Shown here: piece by piece, positions 53,974 to 62,906 of the stretch
How positions within the stretch are numbered: the first letter of the stretch is position 1
Layout: every line of letters starts with the position of its first letter
Source of the DNA: Halorussus aquaticus
GTDB lineage: Archaea; Halobacteriota; Halobacteria; Halobacteriales; Haladaptataceae
Length of the DNA: 64,000 nt
Assembly: GCF_024218795.1 (NCBI RefSeq)
Contig: NZ_CP100401.1
Location: forward strand, 62,001-126,000
Direction: 5' to 3'
Made by a program: the position numbers and the translations under genes
The notes under the pieces: model-generated
Told to the model about the DNA's origin: nothing
Databases searched by the model: none
The model's input: the letters and a program-made list of their open reading frames with translations, nothing else

Positions 53974-54482
53974 ACGCGACCCGCCGCACCATCGCCGACC
54001 ACGTCCGGGCCAATCCGGGCGTCCACTTCAACGCGGTCGTCCGGGCGCTCGACGTGGCCCCGGGACAGGTCCAGTACCACCTCCGGCGACTCCGCGACGA
54101 CGGGACGCTCGTGACCGACGAGGTGCAGGGTCGGACCCACCTCTACCCGCCGCGGTTCGACGACTGGGAGCGCTCGGCGCTCGCCATGTTCCGGCGCGAG
54201 ACGGCCCGCGACGTGCTGGCCGTCCTCCTCGACGCCGGGGAGACGACGCCCGCCGAACTGACCGACGAACTGGGTCTGGCCCGGAGCACGGTCGAGTGGC
54301 ACCTCGACAACTTGGCCGACTATGACCTCGTGGACAAGCGCCGGAAGCGCAATCGCGTCTACCTCGAACCCGCCCGCCCCGCGGCCACCGCCGACCTGCT
54401 GGCCGAGATAACGCCGTCGCTCCCCGAGCGCATGGTGGACCGGTTCGCGAAACTCGTGGACGGACTGGTCGAGGAGCGGTAG
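53970..54482 (+). CDS. Tandem winged-helix regulator
   Basis: A 170-residue protein with two winged-helix domains. The first (~1-60) is NATRRTIADHVRANPGVHFN and VAPGQVQYHLRRLRDDGTLV, the second (~75-135) RETARDVLAVLLDAGETTPA and ARSTVEWHLDNLADYDLVDK with the wing RKRNRVYLEPA. The pattern matches haloarchaeal ArsR/MarR-like regulators in which the first domain resembles a helix-turn-helix used in membrane-signal relay. Start ATG overlaps the membrane gene. Likely regulates its own operon. Confidence 0.88.
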   Translation: MNATRRTIADHVRANPGVHFNAVVRALDVAPGQVQYHLRRLRDDGTLVTDEVQGRTHLYPPRFDDWERSALAMFRRETARDVLAVLLDAGETTPAELTDELGLARSTVEWHLDNLADYDLVDKRRKRNRVYLEPARPAATADLLAEITPSLPERMVDRFAKLVDGLVEER

Positions 54483-54557
54483 CCTCGGCGACTCCGGCGG
54501 CCGATTTTGGGTCCGGCTAGAGTCCGGACTGTCATCAATCGTCACAGGTCCAGACTG

Positions 54558-55244
54558 TCATCCCTCGTCGAAGAAAATCGCGAGCAGTTTTCGCTCGGCG
54601 GTCCGGAGGTGCTGGGAGAACGTGGTGCTGGCGATTCCGAGGTCCTCGGCTATCTCTTCGCCCGACTTCCCCCGCGGCCAGTCGAAGTACCCCTCGTCGA
54701 AGGCCGCCCGCAGCACCTCGCGCTGGCGGGGCGTCAGACGCTCCTCGACTATCGCCTCGAACTCCCGTCGAGTGAACATCGGACTGGTCCGGTCCTTCTG
54801 GCGACACGCAACGACTTCGACCGTCGGGTGGATCGAGAGGAACCGGTCCACGACCGTCGAGACCTGATACATGGCGGGGACCTCGGCCACGATTTTCGCC
54901 ACGCCGTCCGCGCTCCGAATCTCCCGCGGTATCGCTCCGGCGTCGGTCAGCGCGACCACGAAGTGTTCGTCGGGACTCGTCACCAGAACCTCGACGACGC
55001 CGTCGTCCTCCCGACCGGCGACGCGTCTGGCCTCGACGTTCTCGTGTTCGTTCACGAGTTCCACGACGTCCCGAGTCGCCCCCTCGACCTGATAGAACAC
55101 CGCATAAGTGTCGTTTCTGCGGGGCACTATCTCCTCGACGCTCGCTCGACAATCGGCCCGCTCCGGTACCGAGACGAGCGGATACCCGGAGTCGGTGATT
55201 CGAAACTCGATTTCGACGACCGAGTCGGTCGGTTGCTCGGACAC
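54558..55244 (-). CDS. Bacterio-opsin-activator-type HTH_10 regulator
   Basis: A 228-residue regulator. Residues ~10-155 are a sensor-like domain of the haloarchaeal Bat family (VEIEFRITDSGYPLVSVPER, YAVFYQVEGATRDVVELVNE), and ~165-225 an HTH_10 DNA-binding domain: LTPRQREVLRAAFDEGYFDW, GKSGEEIAEDLGIASTTFSQ and HLRTAERKLLAIFF. No PAS or GAF domain is present, so the input is likely through the N-terminal Bat-sensor fold. Haloarchaea encode dozens of such regulators. Read convergently with the preceding regulator. Confidence 0.9.
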   Translation of the reverse strand: MSEQPTDSVVEIEFRITDSGYPLVSVPERADCRASVEEIVPRRNDTYAVFYQVEGATRDVVELVNEHENVEARRVAGREDDGVVEVLVTSPDEHFVVALTDAGAIPREIRSADGVAKIVAEVPAMYQVSTVVDRFLSIHPTVEVVACRQKDRTSPMFTRREFEAIVEERLTPRQREVLRAAFDEGYFDWPRGKSGEEIAEDLGIASTTFSQHLRTAERKLLAIFFDEG

Positions 55245-55443
55245 GGGACGTTCCCGTAGAGAGCAGTCCGTGAACGCAGTTGAGTGTTTGGATGACGGGG
55301 GGACAACTGCCCAGTAGCGACCGATTTACGATTTCACTGGCGAACGGATTACGACTACATCGCCGAATCCGATAGACGGTCCGCGCTCGTTTTCGACGCC
55401 CGAACCAGAACCCCCTTTCGCGTCCCGTTCTTACTCACCGCCG

Positions 55444-56799
55444 ATGGACGACACCCAACGAAGCGACGCCGAACGGCGACCGGCCGAAGGTGCCGACGGT
55501 GGCCCCGCCGACGTCGGACGCGGCGGCGGACTCTCCCGCCGCCAGTTCGCCAAGGCCGCGGTCGCTATCGGGGGTGGCTCTGCGCTGTCGGCGTGTCTGG
55601 GGCGAAACGGCGACCCCGACGTGCCGACGGGACCGGACGACCTCTCGACGCTGCCCCCGCGCCAGCACGCGTGGAACGAGTTTCTGGCGACCGACGACCA
55701 CGGGAACCACGTCGCGCCGCGCCACCGCGTCCTCCTCCTGCTGAACTACCGCGGCGAGGGGACGCCGAGCGACGCCGAGCGCGAGACGGCCGAGTCGGCG
55801 TTCCGGAGTCTCGAACGCGCGTATCGCCGGGGTAACGACGGACTGCTGTTCACGGTGGGCTACTCGCCGTCCTACTTCGAGCGGTACGACGAGGCGCTCC
55901 CCGACTCGGTGGACTTGCAACAGCCGACGGCCCTCGCGCCGTTCGAGGACCCGGAACTCGACCGACAGGACGCGGTGGTCCACCTCGCCAGCGACCACGC
56001 GTCGGTCGTGCTGGCGGCCGAGCAGGCCCTGCTGGGCGAGGAGTCGGAACTGAACGGCGTCGCGGTCGAGGCAGACCTCTCGGGACTCTTCGAGCGTGCC
56101 GACCGCCGGACGGGGTTCGTCGGCGACGGTCTGCCCGCCGACCATCAGGACGTGGAGGGAATCCCCGACTCGAAGCCGGTCTCGGACGACGCCCCGCTCT
56201 ACATGGGATTCAAGTCCGGGTTCGAGAAGAATCAGGCCAGCGAGGACCGCGTGACGATTCGGGACGGACCGTTCGCGGGTGGGACGACCCACCAGCTATC
56301 GAAGATTGCGCTGAATCTGGAGCAGTGGTACGAGCAGGACAGCAGGTCCCAGCGCGTGAGCAAGATGTTCTGTCCGGTCCACGCCGAGGAGGACCTCGTG
56401 GAGGGCGCGGGCGACAACCTCGGCGACTCGGCCCAGATGGAGGAACGCGGCTGTCCCGCCCACGCCGAGGACCACGCCCGCACGAAGGGCGTGGTCGGTC
56501 ACTCACAGAAGTCCGCGCGCGCCCGTGACGACGACGGCTCTCCGCTGATGATTCGGCGCGACTTCGACTCGACGGACGGCGACCGGGCGGGTCTCCACTT
56601 CGTCTCGCTCCAGCGCACCATCTCGGACTTCGTGGACACCCGCGACGCGATGAACGGCGAGGACCTCGCCGAGCGCTCGGCGGTGGGCCAGAAGAACAAC
56701 AACGGCATCCTCCAGTACATGGAGGTCCTCCGGCGCGGCAACTTCCTGCTCCCGCCGCGGAAACACCGGTCGCTTCCCGCGCCGAACCCGGCGAACTGA
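55444..56799 (+). CDS. Tat-exported DyP-fold protein lacking the catalytic Asp
   Basis: A 451-residue exported protein with a Tat signal (SRRQFAKAAVAIGGGSALSA) and a lipobox-like Cys. The fold is dye-decolourising-peroxidase (DyP)-like: VLLLLNYRGEGTPS, LLFTVGYSPSYFERYD, PLYMGFKSGFEKNQASED, ERGCPAHAEDHARTKG and GLHFVSLQRTISDFVDTRDA. The DyP motif G-x-x-D-G reads G255-F-K-S258-G, so the catalytic Asp is Ser; the proximal haem His candidate is H344 in AEDHARTKG. It may bind haem without peroxidase activity, as in iron release from haem (EfeB-like). It shares its region with ferritin-like and P19-like exported proteins. DUF7405 is a tentative family name. Confidence 0.8.
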   Translation: MDDTQRSDAERRPAEGADGGPADVGRGGGLSRRQFAKAAVAIGGGSALSACLGRNGDPDVPTGPDDLSTLPPRQHAWNEFLATDDHGNHVAPRHRVLLLLNYRGEGTPSDAERETAESAFRSLERAYRRGNDGLLFTVGYSPSYFERYDEALPDSVDLQQPTALAPFEDPELDRQDAVVHLASDHASVVLAAEQALLGEESELNGVAVEADLSGLFERADRRTGFVGDGLPADHQDVEGIPDSKPVSDDAPLYMGFKSGFEKNQASEDRVTIRDGPFAGGTTHQLSKIALNLEQWYEQDSRSQRVSKMFCPVHAEEDLVEGAGDNLGDSAQMEERGCPAHAEDHARTKGVVGHSQKSARARDDDGSPLMIRRDFDSTDGDRAGLHFVSLQRTISDFVDTRDAMNGEDLAERSAVGQKNNNGILQYMEVLRRGNFLLPPRKHRSLPAPNPAN

Positions 56800-57109
56800 A
56801 CGTAATCGCTCGACAAACCGACCGGAGGAACCAGCAACGGTTTCCTGATTACGCTTCGAGTGTCACATACTACTGCGTCGTATTGCTCTGTTACAGAGTG
56901 CGAGTACTGTTCCGCGAAGAATCGCGTTCCGTCCTCCGGAGAGCGCAGTTTGGCGGACGGTAGCCCGATAGTGGTGGTCTATTTCGAGTAACAACTGCAA
57001 GAAGACTGCAACAGTGTCCCTCTCTTTTCCCCGTATAGACGCTTTCAAAGACGCGGAGTGACGGGCGATACCGTCTACACGTGCAACGGGCACGGTTGGG
57101 ACACTACCA
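56800..57109. other. 310-bp gene-free stretch
   Basis: Between the DyP-fold and ferritin-like genes. No gene, tRNA or clear repeat is recognised. Moderately AT-rich segments around 56985-57050 may be promoter for the ferritin-like gene. Confidence 0.4.
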
Positions 57110-57835
57110 ATGACAAACGAATACAACGACGCCGAAACGGAGAACCGCGGATTGATAACTGAACTGGGTCACGCGTTCGACTCGCGCCGCAACTTTCTGA
57201 AGAAGGGGATCGTCGCGACGACAGCAGGTCTCGGTCTCTCGGCGGGGACGGGAACCGTCGGGGCGTCCGGAGGGAGCGACGATGGCAGCGGTAACAAGTA
57301 CGTCGAACCGCTCAACTACGCGCTCACCCTCGAACGCTTGGAGTCGACGTTCTACGAACGGGGGTTGGACGAGTTCAGCGAGGACGAACTCGTGGGTTCG
57401 GACCTGATACAGCGGTTCGGCGACCCGGTGCAATCGACCCTGTACGACCAGTTGACGATGATTCGGGACCACGAACAGGCCCACGTCGACGCTCTCGTGT
57501 CGACCATCGAGGACCTCGGCGGCCAACCGGTCGGTGAAGACGACATCGAGTTCCAGTTCGACCTCGGTAGCCCCGAGACGTTCATCGAGACGGCGGCGAC
57601 GCTCGAAACCACCGGCGTGTCGGCCTACGACGGCGCGATCAGTCAGTTCAGCGGGAGCGACGAACTGCTGACGGCGGCGGCGACCATCGCCACGGTCGAG
57701 GGCCGTCACTCGGCGTATCTCAACGGTCTCACGGGGAAGTCGCCGTTCCCGGAAGCGTTCGACGAGGCGCTCAAGCCAGCGGAGGTTCTGGAGGCCATCC
57801 AGCCGTTCATCGTCTCGGAGACGACGACCCAGTAG
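57110..57835 (+). CDS. Tat-exported ferritin-like protein
   Basis: A 241-residue exported protein. The Tat signal is SRRNFLKKGIVATTAGLGLS (~25-45). The mature part is a ferritin-like four-helix bundle of the DUF4439/Ferritin_2 type: YVEPLNYALTLERLESTFYE (first E...Y helix with candidate metal Glu), IRDHEQAHVDALVSTIEDLG (E-x-x-H motif), TGVSAYDGAISQFSGSDELL and ATVEGRHSAYLNGLTGK (second E-x-x-H). It could bind iron or act as an oxidoreductase at the cell surface. It lies in a run of exported redox proteins. Confidence 0.9.
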   Translation: MTNEYNDAETENRGLITELGHAFDSRRNFLKKGIVATTAGLGLSAGTGTVGASGGSDDGSGNKYVEPLNYALTLERLESTFYERGLDEFSEDELVGSDLIQRFGDPVQSTLYDQLTMIRDHEQAHVDALVSTIEDLGGQPVGEDDIEFQFDLGSPETFIETAATLETTGVSAYDGAISQFSGSDELLTAAATIATVEGRHSAYLNGLTGKSPFPEAFDEALKPAEVLEAIQPFIVSETTTQ

Positions 57836-57954
57836 AACGGCGGTTCCGTTCTACTGACGTTCGCCTCTTGCGGAGTTCGATGTGATTCTCCGAAGAACCC
57901 CACGGAGTTGCGGATTCCTGAACCTCTTTACCCCCTCCCGACACACCCGATACC

Positions 57955-58686
57955 ATGCGACAGGTACGATTCCGCGACCCCGCAGGCTCCACCAGAGTCG
58001 GCGAGTGGACCGACGACGGCATCGAAGCGGCCGGACAGACCTACGACGAGAGCGAGGTGGACGTCCTCCCGCCAGCCGAACCCTCCAAAATCGTCTGCGT
58101 GGGGCTGAACTACGCCGACCACGCCGCCGAGCGCGACAAGGAACCGCCGGAGCGCCCGCTGCTGTTCCTCAAGCCGCCGAATACACTCTCGGCCCACGGC
58201 GACACCGTCCCGCTCCCCGCCGGGAAGGAGCGCGTGGACCACGAGGCCGAACTCGCCGTCGTCGTCGGCGAGCAGGCCCGGAACGTCTCGGCCGACGAGG
58301 CCATGGAGTACGTCGCCGGGTTCACCTGCATGGACGACGTGTCGAACCGCGACGACCAGGACCGCGAGCAGAACTGGGTCCGCGGGAAGGCGTTCGACAA
58401 CTCCGCACCCCTCGGCCCGGTGCTGGCCACCCCCGACGAGGTGCCCGACGACGCGTCGGTCGAACTCCGGGTGAACGGCGAGACCCGCCAACGGTCCTCG
58501 CGCGACGAGTTCATCTGGTCGGTGCCGGAACTCGTGGAGGAGATAACGACCTACCTCACGCTCGAACCCGGCGACGTAATCTCGACCGGGACGCCCGCGG
58601 GCGTGGCCCCGCTCGAAGACGGCGACGAGGTCGAAGTCGAAGTCGAGGGCGTCGGCGTCCTCCGACACGGCGTTCGGGAGGACTGA
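57955..58686 (+). CDS. Fumarylacetoacetate hydrolase family protein
   Basis: A 243-residue cytoplasmic enzyme of the FAH superfamily. KIVCVGLNYADHAAERDKEP, VDHEAELAVVVGEQARNVSA (metal Glu pair in H-E-A-E), YVAGFTCMDDVSNRDDQDRE (metal Asp) and EPGDVISTGTPAGVAPLEDG are diagnostic. Members cleave or decarboxylate beta-diketo acids such as acylpyruvates and oxaloacetate, using Mg2+. A typical single-domain length. Substrate cannot be told from sequence. Confidence 0.93.
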   Translation: MRQVRFRDPAGSTRVGEWTDDGIEAAGQTYDESEVDVLPPAEPSKIVCVGLNYADHAAERDKEPPERPLLFLKPPNTLSAHGDTVPLPAGKERVDHEAELAVVVGEQARNVSADEAMEYVAGFTCMDDVSNRDDQDREQNWVRGKAFDNSAPLGPVLATPDEVPDDASVELRVNGETRQRSSRDEFIWSVPELVEEITTYLTLEPGDVISTGTPAGVAPLEDGDEVEVEVEGVGVLRHGVRED

Positions 58687-58792
58687 GCGATACTCGAAGT
58701 GAAACCGGAGCGCGGTCGACGGCCGACCGAGGCGGTGTCGAACACCGGCCGGAGCGAGAGCGTTTTACAGGTCGCGACCCTCTGTCGGGACG

Positions 58793-59029
58793 ATGCCAGA
58801 CGAGCGCGCGACGGTGACCTGCCCCGACTGCGACTTCCGCGAGACGTTCGAGCGACTTCGAACCGCGCGGTCCCGCATCGAGGACCACCGGACGGAGACC
58901 GGTCACGAGGCCGAGTGGGAACTCCACCGACTCGATTCCGGGGTCGAACGGGCCGGTGACGAGGCCGGGGTGTGCGGCCGCCCGGAGTGTACGGACGAGG
59001 ACTCGCCGCTCTTCCGAGACGACCTGTGA
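58793..59029 (+). CDS. Small zinc-ribbon protein
   Basis: A 78-residue protein with TCPDCDFRETFERLRTARSR at the start, His residues in IEDHRTETGHEAEW, and a C-terminal VCGRPECTDEDSPLF. The first C-x2-C plus the H-x(6)-H spacing looks like a zinc finger as in the haloarchaeal DUF7542-like group (tentative). Stand-alone. Confidence 0.75.
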   Translation: MPDERATVTCPDCDFRETFERLRTARSRIEDHRTETGHEAEWELHRLDSGVERAGDEAGVCGRPECTDEDSPLFRDDL

Positions 59030-59103
59030 CCGCCCGGCATTCCCCGGCCTTTTCGACGCGTGAACCAGAATCGGTATTCGTCCCACCCGGCTAGCTTCCG
59101 GCA

Positions 59104-60162
59104 ATGAGACGACGCGACTTCCTCCGCGCCAGTGCGCCGCTGGGACTGGCCGGTCTCGCCGGATGCATCGGCAACTTCCAGACTCAGTCGTCGGCCTCCA
59201 GTCGGTTCACCACGGTCGCCAATCGGAAGGAGAAGGTCTACTACCCCACGCACATCGACGGGATGAAGATGGTCGGGATGGGCGCCACGGGGCGCTACAA
59301 GGTCGGCCTGATGTACAGCAGGCCCCACGCGTTCTGGACGATAACCGACACCGACACCAACCTCTCGCAGGTCCCCGAGAAGGCGACGGCCCACCTGATG
59401 GCGTCGATTTGGGACGAGAAGACCGGGACCGTCCTGCCGACCGCCAACGTCTCCGCGGAGATTCTGAAGGGCGGCGAGGAGGTCGATTCGAGGACTCTCT
59501 GGCCGATGCTCTCCCAGAACATGGGTTACCACTTCGGCGACAACGTGGAACTCTCGGGCGGCGGAACCTACACCGCGAAGCTCTCCGTCGGGGCGATGCA
59601 GGCCCGCCGGATGGGCGAGCTACGGGGCGCGTTCGGCGAGCAGACGAGCATCGACGTGGAGTTCGAACACTCCCGCAGCAAACTCGGGAACGTCTCTTAC
59701 GAGCAGTTGCCCGACAAGAAGGGCGACGCTGGCGCTATCGAACCGATGGACATGAAGATGCCAATCGCACAGGTGCCCGAGCGCACTGACCTGCCGGGTG
59801 CGTTGGCGACCGGTGTCAGCGGCGACGCCGACTTCGTGGCGTTCTCGCCCGAGGAGAACCCCCACTTCGTCGCCGACGGGAAGAGCTACCTCGGGGTGTC
59901 GGCCCGGACGCCGTACAACCGCTACCCGCTCCCGTTCATGTCGCTGTCGGCGACACTGACTCGGGACGGCCAGACGGTGTACGACGACATCCTCCGGCCC
60001 GCGCTCGACCCCGACCTCGGCTACCACTACGGTGCTGGCGTGGACGACCTGCAGTCGGGCGACTCGCTGACCGTGACGGTGGACGCGCCGCCGCAGGTCG
60101 CCAGACACGAGGGGTACGAGACCGCCTTCATCCGGATGCCGAAGATGGAGATGACCATTTAA
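59104..60162 (+). CDS. P19/Tp34-like Fe/Cu-binding lipoprotein
   Basis: A 352-residue exported lipoprotein. The signal is MRRRDFLRASAPLGLAGLAG followed by lipobox Cys (Tat and lipobox combined). The first half resembles the P19/Tp34 high-affinity iron-binding family: HIDGMKMVGMGATGRYKVGL, MYSRPHAFWTITDTDTN, HLMASIWDEKTGTVLPTANV and MLSQNMGYHFGDNVELSGGG, with Met/His ligands. A second half (~205-350) repeats a similar beta-sandwich (YNRYPLPFMSLSATLTRDGQ, GYHYGAGVDDLQSGDSLTVT). It probably captures ferrous iron or copper for an uptake system; no FTR1-type permease is seen in the window. DUF7350 is a tentative name. Confidence 0.85.
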   Translation: MRRRDFLRASAPLGLAGLAGCIGNFQTQSSASSRFTTVANRKEKVYYPTHIDGMKMVGMGATGRYKVGLMYSRPHAFWTITDTDTNLSQVPEKATAHLMASIWDEKTGTVLPTANVSAEILKGGEEVDSRTLWPMLSQNMGYHFGDNVELSGGGTYTAKLSVGAMQARRMGELRGAFGEQTSIDVEFEHSRSKLGNVSYEQLPDKKGDAGAIEPMDMKMPIAQVPERTDLPGALATGVSGDADFVAFSPEENPHFVADGKSYLGVSARTPYNRYPLPFMSLSATLTRDGQTVYDDILRPALDPDLGYHYGAGVDDLQSGDSLTVTVDAPPQVARHEGYETAFIRMPKMEMTI

Positions 60163-60279
60163 CACCGCCGCCGCCGAAGTGGCGTCCATGCGAGCGGTCA
60201 CCGACGCCGTCCGGCCGACCGGGTGCGTGCTTCACCGGCGGAACGAAACCTCGAAAGTGCTGGCGCAGTCGGTGGTCTG

Positions 60280-61650
60280 ATGAGTACGCCCAGAGCGGGG
60301 ACGGCCGGACGCGCGAGTCTGACCCACCCTCGGCGCGCGCTGGCGACCGTTATCGCCGTCGTCTTCTTCGACCTGCTCGGGTTCGGTATCATCATCCCCA
60401 TCCTGCCGTTCTACGTCCGGAGCTTCGGCGTCAGCGACGTGTACATCGGACTGCTCGCGGCGTCGTACTCGGCGATGCAGTTCGTGTTCGCCCCGCTACT
60501 CGGGTCGCTGTCGGACCGCCGCGGGCGGCGGCCCGTCCTGCTCGTCTCCATCTTCGGGAGCGTCCTCGCGTGGACGGTGTTCGGACTCGCCGGGAGCGTC
60601 GCGGTCCTGTTCGTCTCCCGGATGCTCGCGGGTGCGATGGGCGGAAACCTCGCGACCGCGCAGGCGTACGTCGCGGACGTGACCCCGGCGGACGAACGGG
60701 CGGGCGCGTTCGGTCTCGTGGGCGCGGCGTTCGGTCTCGGCTTCGTCTTCGGCCCGGCGCTCGGCGGGTTCTTCGCCAGCGACCCCGTCGTGGCGCTGGC
60801 CGGAGACGTGTTCCCGGCGGCGATTCCGGCCACCCGGTTCTCGCTCCCGAGTTTCGCCGCCGCGGGACTGAGCCTCCTGAACTTCGCGTTCGCGGCGCTG
60901 TTCCTCGAAGAGTCGGGCGCGGGGCGGGAATCCGTCGAGGCGACCCCGGACGGGGAAGCGAGTCGCGTGGCTCGCGGATGGGTCTCCCGGTTCACGGGCG
61001 GATGGGTCGAGACCTTCAGGGCCGCACTCGCCGACGACGCGCTCCGGGGACTCGTCGCGTCGTTCTTCCTGCTGTCGGTCGCGTTCTCGGGCGTGCAGGT
61101 GATGTTCATCCCCTTCACCGCAGACGAGTTCGGTCTCGGGGCAAGCGGGACGGCGCTCCTGTTGACCTACATCGGCGTCCTCGGCATCGCCTTTCAGGGC
61201 GTGCTTGTCGGGCGACTCTCGCGGCGCTACCCCGACTCGTCGCTCGCGGTGGCCGGGGCGGCGCTCCTACTCGTCGCGCTCGCCGCGCTCCCGTTCTCGC
61301 CGACCCTCGGTCGGGCGCTGTTTCCCGTCCTCTCGCCCGGGTTCCTCACGCGCGAACTGCTCGCGCTCGTCCTCGTGCTGCCGGGACTGTCGCTGGGAAA
61401 CGCGCTCCTTTCGGTGTCGCTGACGACGCTCGTCTCGAAGGCCGCGGGCGCGTCGGTGCAGGGCAGTGCCTTCGGTCTCACGCAGGGCGCGGGGAGTCTC
61501 GGCCGGACCGTGGGTCCGCCGGTCATGGCCGCGCTCTACGTCGTCGCGGTCTGGACGCCGTTCGTGGTCGGCGCGATGCTGCTGGCAGTTGCGCTGTTCG
61601 TTCTCGTTCGGCGCAGGAGGAGGGTCGTCGGGCCGGTCGGTGCCGACTGA
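60280..61650 (+). CDS. MFS transporter (TetA-like drug exporter family)
   Basis: A 456-residue membrane protein with about 12 helices. IAVVFFDLLGFGIIIPILPF opens helix 1, LGSLSDRRGRRPVLLVSIFG is the classic MFS loop 2-3 signature, and GLVGAAFGLGFVFGPALGGF is motif C of drug/proton antiporters. A cytoplasmic loop (~220-255) separates the halves. Likely exports a small hydrophobic compound using the proton gradient. Start ATG 60280 (M-S-T-P-R-A). Confidence 0.93.
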   Translation: MSTPRAGTAGRASLTHPRRALATVIAVVFFDLLGFGIIIPILPFYVRSFGVSDVYIGLLAASYSAMQFVFAPLLGSLSDRRGRRPVLLVSIFGSVLAWTVFGLAGSVAVLFVSRMLAGAMGGNLATAQAYVADVTPADERAGAFGLVGAAFGLGFVFGPALGGFFASDPVVALAGDVFPAAIPATRFSLPSFAAAGLSLLNFAFAALFLEESGAGRESVEATPDGEASRVARGWVSRFTGGWVETFRAALADDALRGLVASFFLLSVAFSGVQVMFIPFTADEFGLGASGTALLLTYIGVLGIAFQGVLVGRLSRRYPDSSLAVAGAALLLVALAALPFSPTLGRALFPVLSPGFLTRELLALVLVLPGLSLGNALLSVSLTTLVSKAAGASVQGSAFGLTQGAGSLGRTVGPPVMAALYVVAVWTPFVVGAMLLAVALFVLVRRRRRVVGPVGAD

Positions 61651-61673
61651 GAGTCGGTGGGGCTACCACTGGG

Positions 61674-62069
61674 CTACTCCTCGACTTCCTCGGCGTCCAC
61701 CAACGCGAACAGGTCGTCGTAGTCGGCCGGGAGCTGCGCCCGGACCTGCTCGATCTCGCTCGCCGGAACCAACTCGCTCACGAGTCCCACCACGACCTTC
61801 CCGTAGTAGACGGCGTCCGAGCGCTCGACTTCGGCCCGGTCCGCGACGCGTCCGACGAACTCGTCGTAGTCGAACCGCTGGCCCGACTCGGCCGATTCGA
61901 GGTGGTAATCGACCTCCATCGGCAGGGGTCCCGCGAGGTCCGTGGCTTCGCCTCCCTGCAAGCGCTCGCCGAGCGTCTGGAGGACCGCGCGCGTCGCGCG
62001 GACCGCCCGGCCGGTGTCCGGCAGTTCGAGTCGGTTCTGGACTTGCCCCATGAAGTCGTCGTACTTCAT
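61674..62069 (-). CDS. DUF2267 family protein
   Basis: A 131-residue helical protein. It begins MKYDDFMGQVQNRLELPDTG and continues RATRAVLQTLGERLQGGEAT, GQRFDYDEFVGRVADRAEVE and QVRAQLPADYDDLFALV. The two repeats of a ~60-residue helical unit (FMGQVQNRLELP / FVGRVADRAEVE) are the DUF2267 signature. These proteins are common in halophilic archaea and bacteria; function unknown, possibly stress-related. Confidence 0.9.
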   Translation of the reverse strand: MKYDDFMGQVQNRLELPDTGRAVRATRAVLQTLGERLQGGEATDLAGPLPMEVDYHLESAESGQRFDYDEFVGRVADRAEVERSDAVYYGKVVVGLVSELVPASEIEQVRAQLPADYDDLFALVDAEEVEE

Positions 62070-62143
62070 GTCCGGAGCTACCACAGACGCCGGAAAATAC
62101 GTAACGGCGGGGTCACGGCCGGGCCGAATACGTAGAGCGTGGG

Positions 62144-62746
62144 TCAGTCCTCTGCCGGTTCCGTCACCGCTGGCTCGCCGTGCTGGACGTCAGTCCCCAG
62201 CACGTCGAGGAACTGCGAGAGCCACTCCACGTGGTCGCTCCAGTCGCGACCCGTTACGAGGTTCCCGTCGGTGGTCACGCCGTCGTGGTACGTGCCGCCC
62301 GCGTCCTCCACGTCGTGTTCGAGCGCGGAGTACGCCGCGCAGGTCCGGCCCTCGATTACGTCCGCGGCCGCCAGAATCTGGGCCGCGTGACAGATGGCCG
62401 CGACCGGTTTGTCAGCCTCGAAGAAGTGCCGGACCGTCGAGAGGACCTCGTCGTAGGTTCGGAGGTACTCCGGCGCGCGCCCGCCGGGCAGGACGAGTCC
62501 GTCGTAGTCTGCCGGGTCCACCTCGTCGAGCGAGGCGGTCAACTGGAAGTCGTGGCCCCGCGACTCGACGTAGGTCTGGTCGCCCCGGAAGTCGTGGACC
62601 GCGGTCTTGACGGTGTCGCCGTCCTCCTTCCCGGGACAGACCGCGTCTACCTCGTGGCCCACTGCCTGCAGGGCCTGAAACGGTACCATTATCTCGTAGT
62701 CCTCGCCGAAGTCACCGACTATCATCAGCAGTTGTTTGCCGGGCAT
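62144..62746 (-). CDS. DJ-1/PfpI family protein
   Basis: A 200-residue protein of the class I glutamine amidotransferase-like fold. The active-site region is KPVAAICHAAQILAAADVIE with nucleophile C119 and H120; the conserved acid is in GDFGEDYEIM (E15 region). Family members act as deglycases, proteases/chaperones or glyoxalase III and help with oxidative or carbonyl stress. Start ATG 62746. Divergent from the histidine kinase at 62907. Confidence 0.92.
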   Translation of the reverse strand: MPGKQLLMIVGDFGEDYEIMVPFQALQAVGHEVDAVCPGKEDGDTVKTAVHDFRGDQTYVESRGHDFQLTASLDEVDPADYDGLVLPGGRAPEYLRTYDEVLSTVRHFFEADKPVAAICHAAQILAAADVIEGRTCAAYSALEHDVEDAGGTYHDGVTTDGNLVTGRDWSDHVEWLSQFLDVLGTDVQHGEPAVTEPAED

Positions 62747-62906
62747 GTCTCTCCCCGTGGAGCTACGACGGGCGTCGGAAAGTAGGTGTCGCCGAGACCG
62801 TCGGCCGGTCGCTTCTCGGCCGTCAGAGGTGGCGAGGTTGTTACATCTACGCGAAAGCCACAAAGGGGTGGGGCATGAGAAGGGGGACAACGAGCAATCT
62901 CACAGG

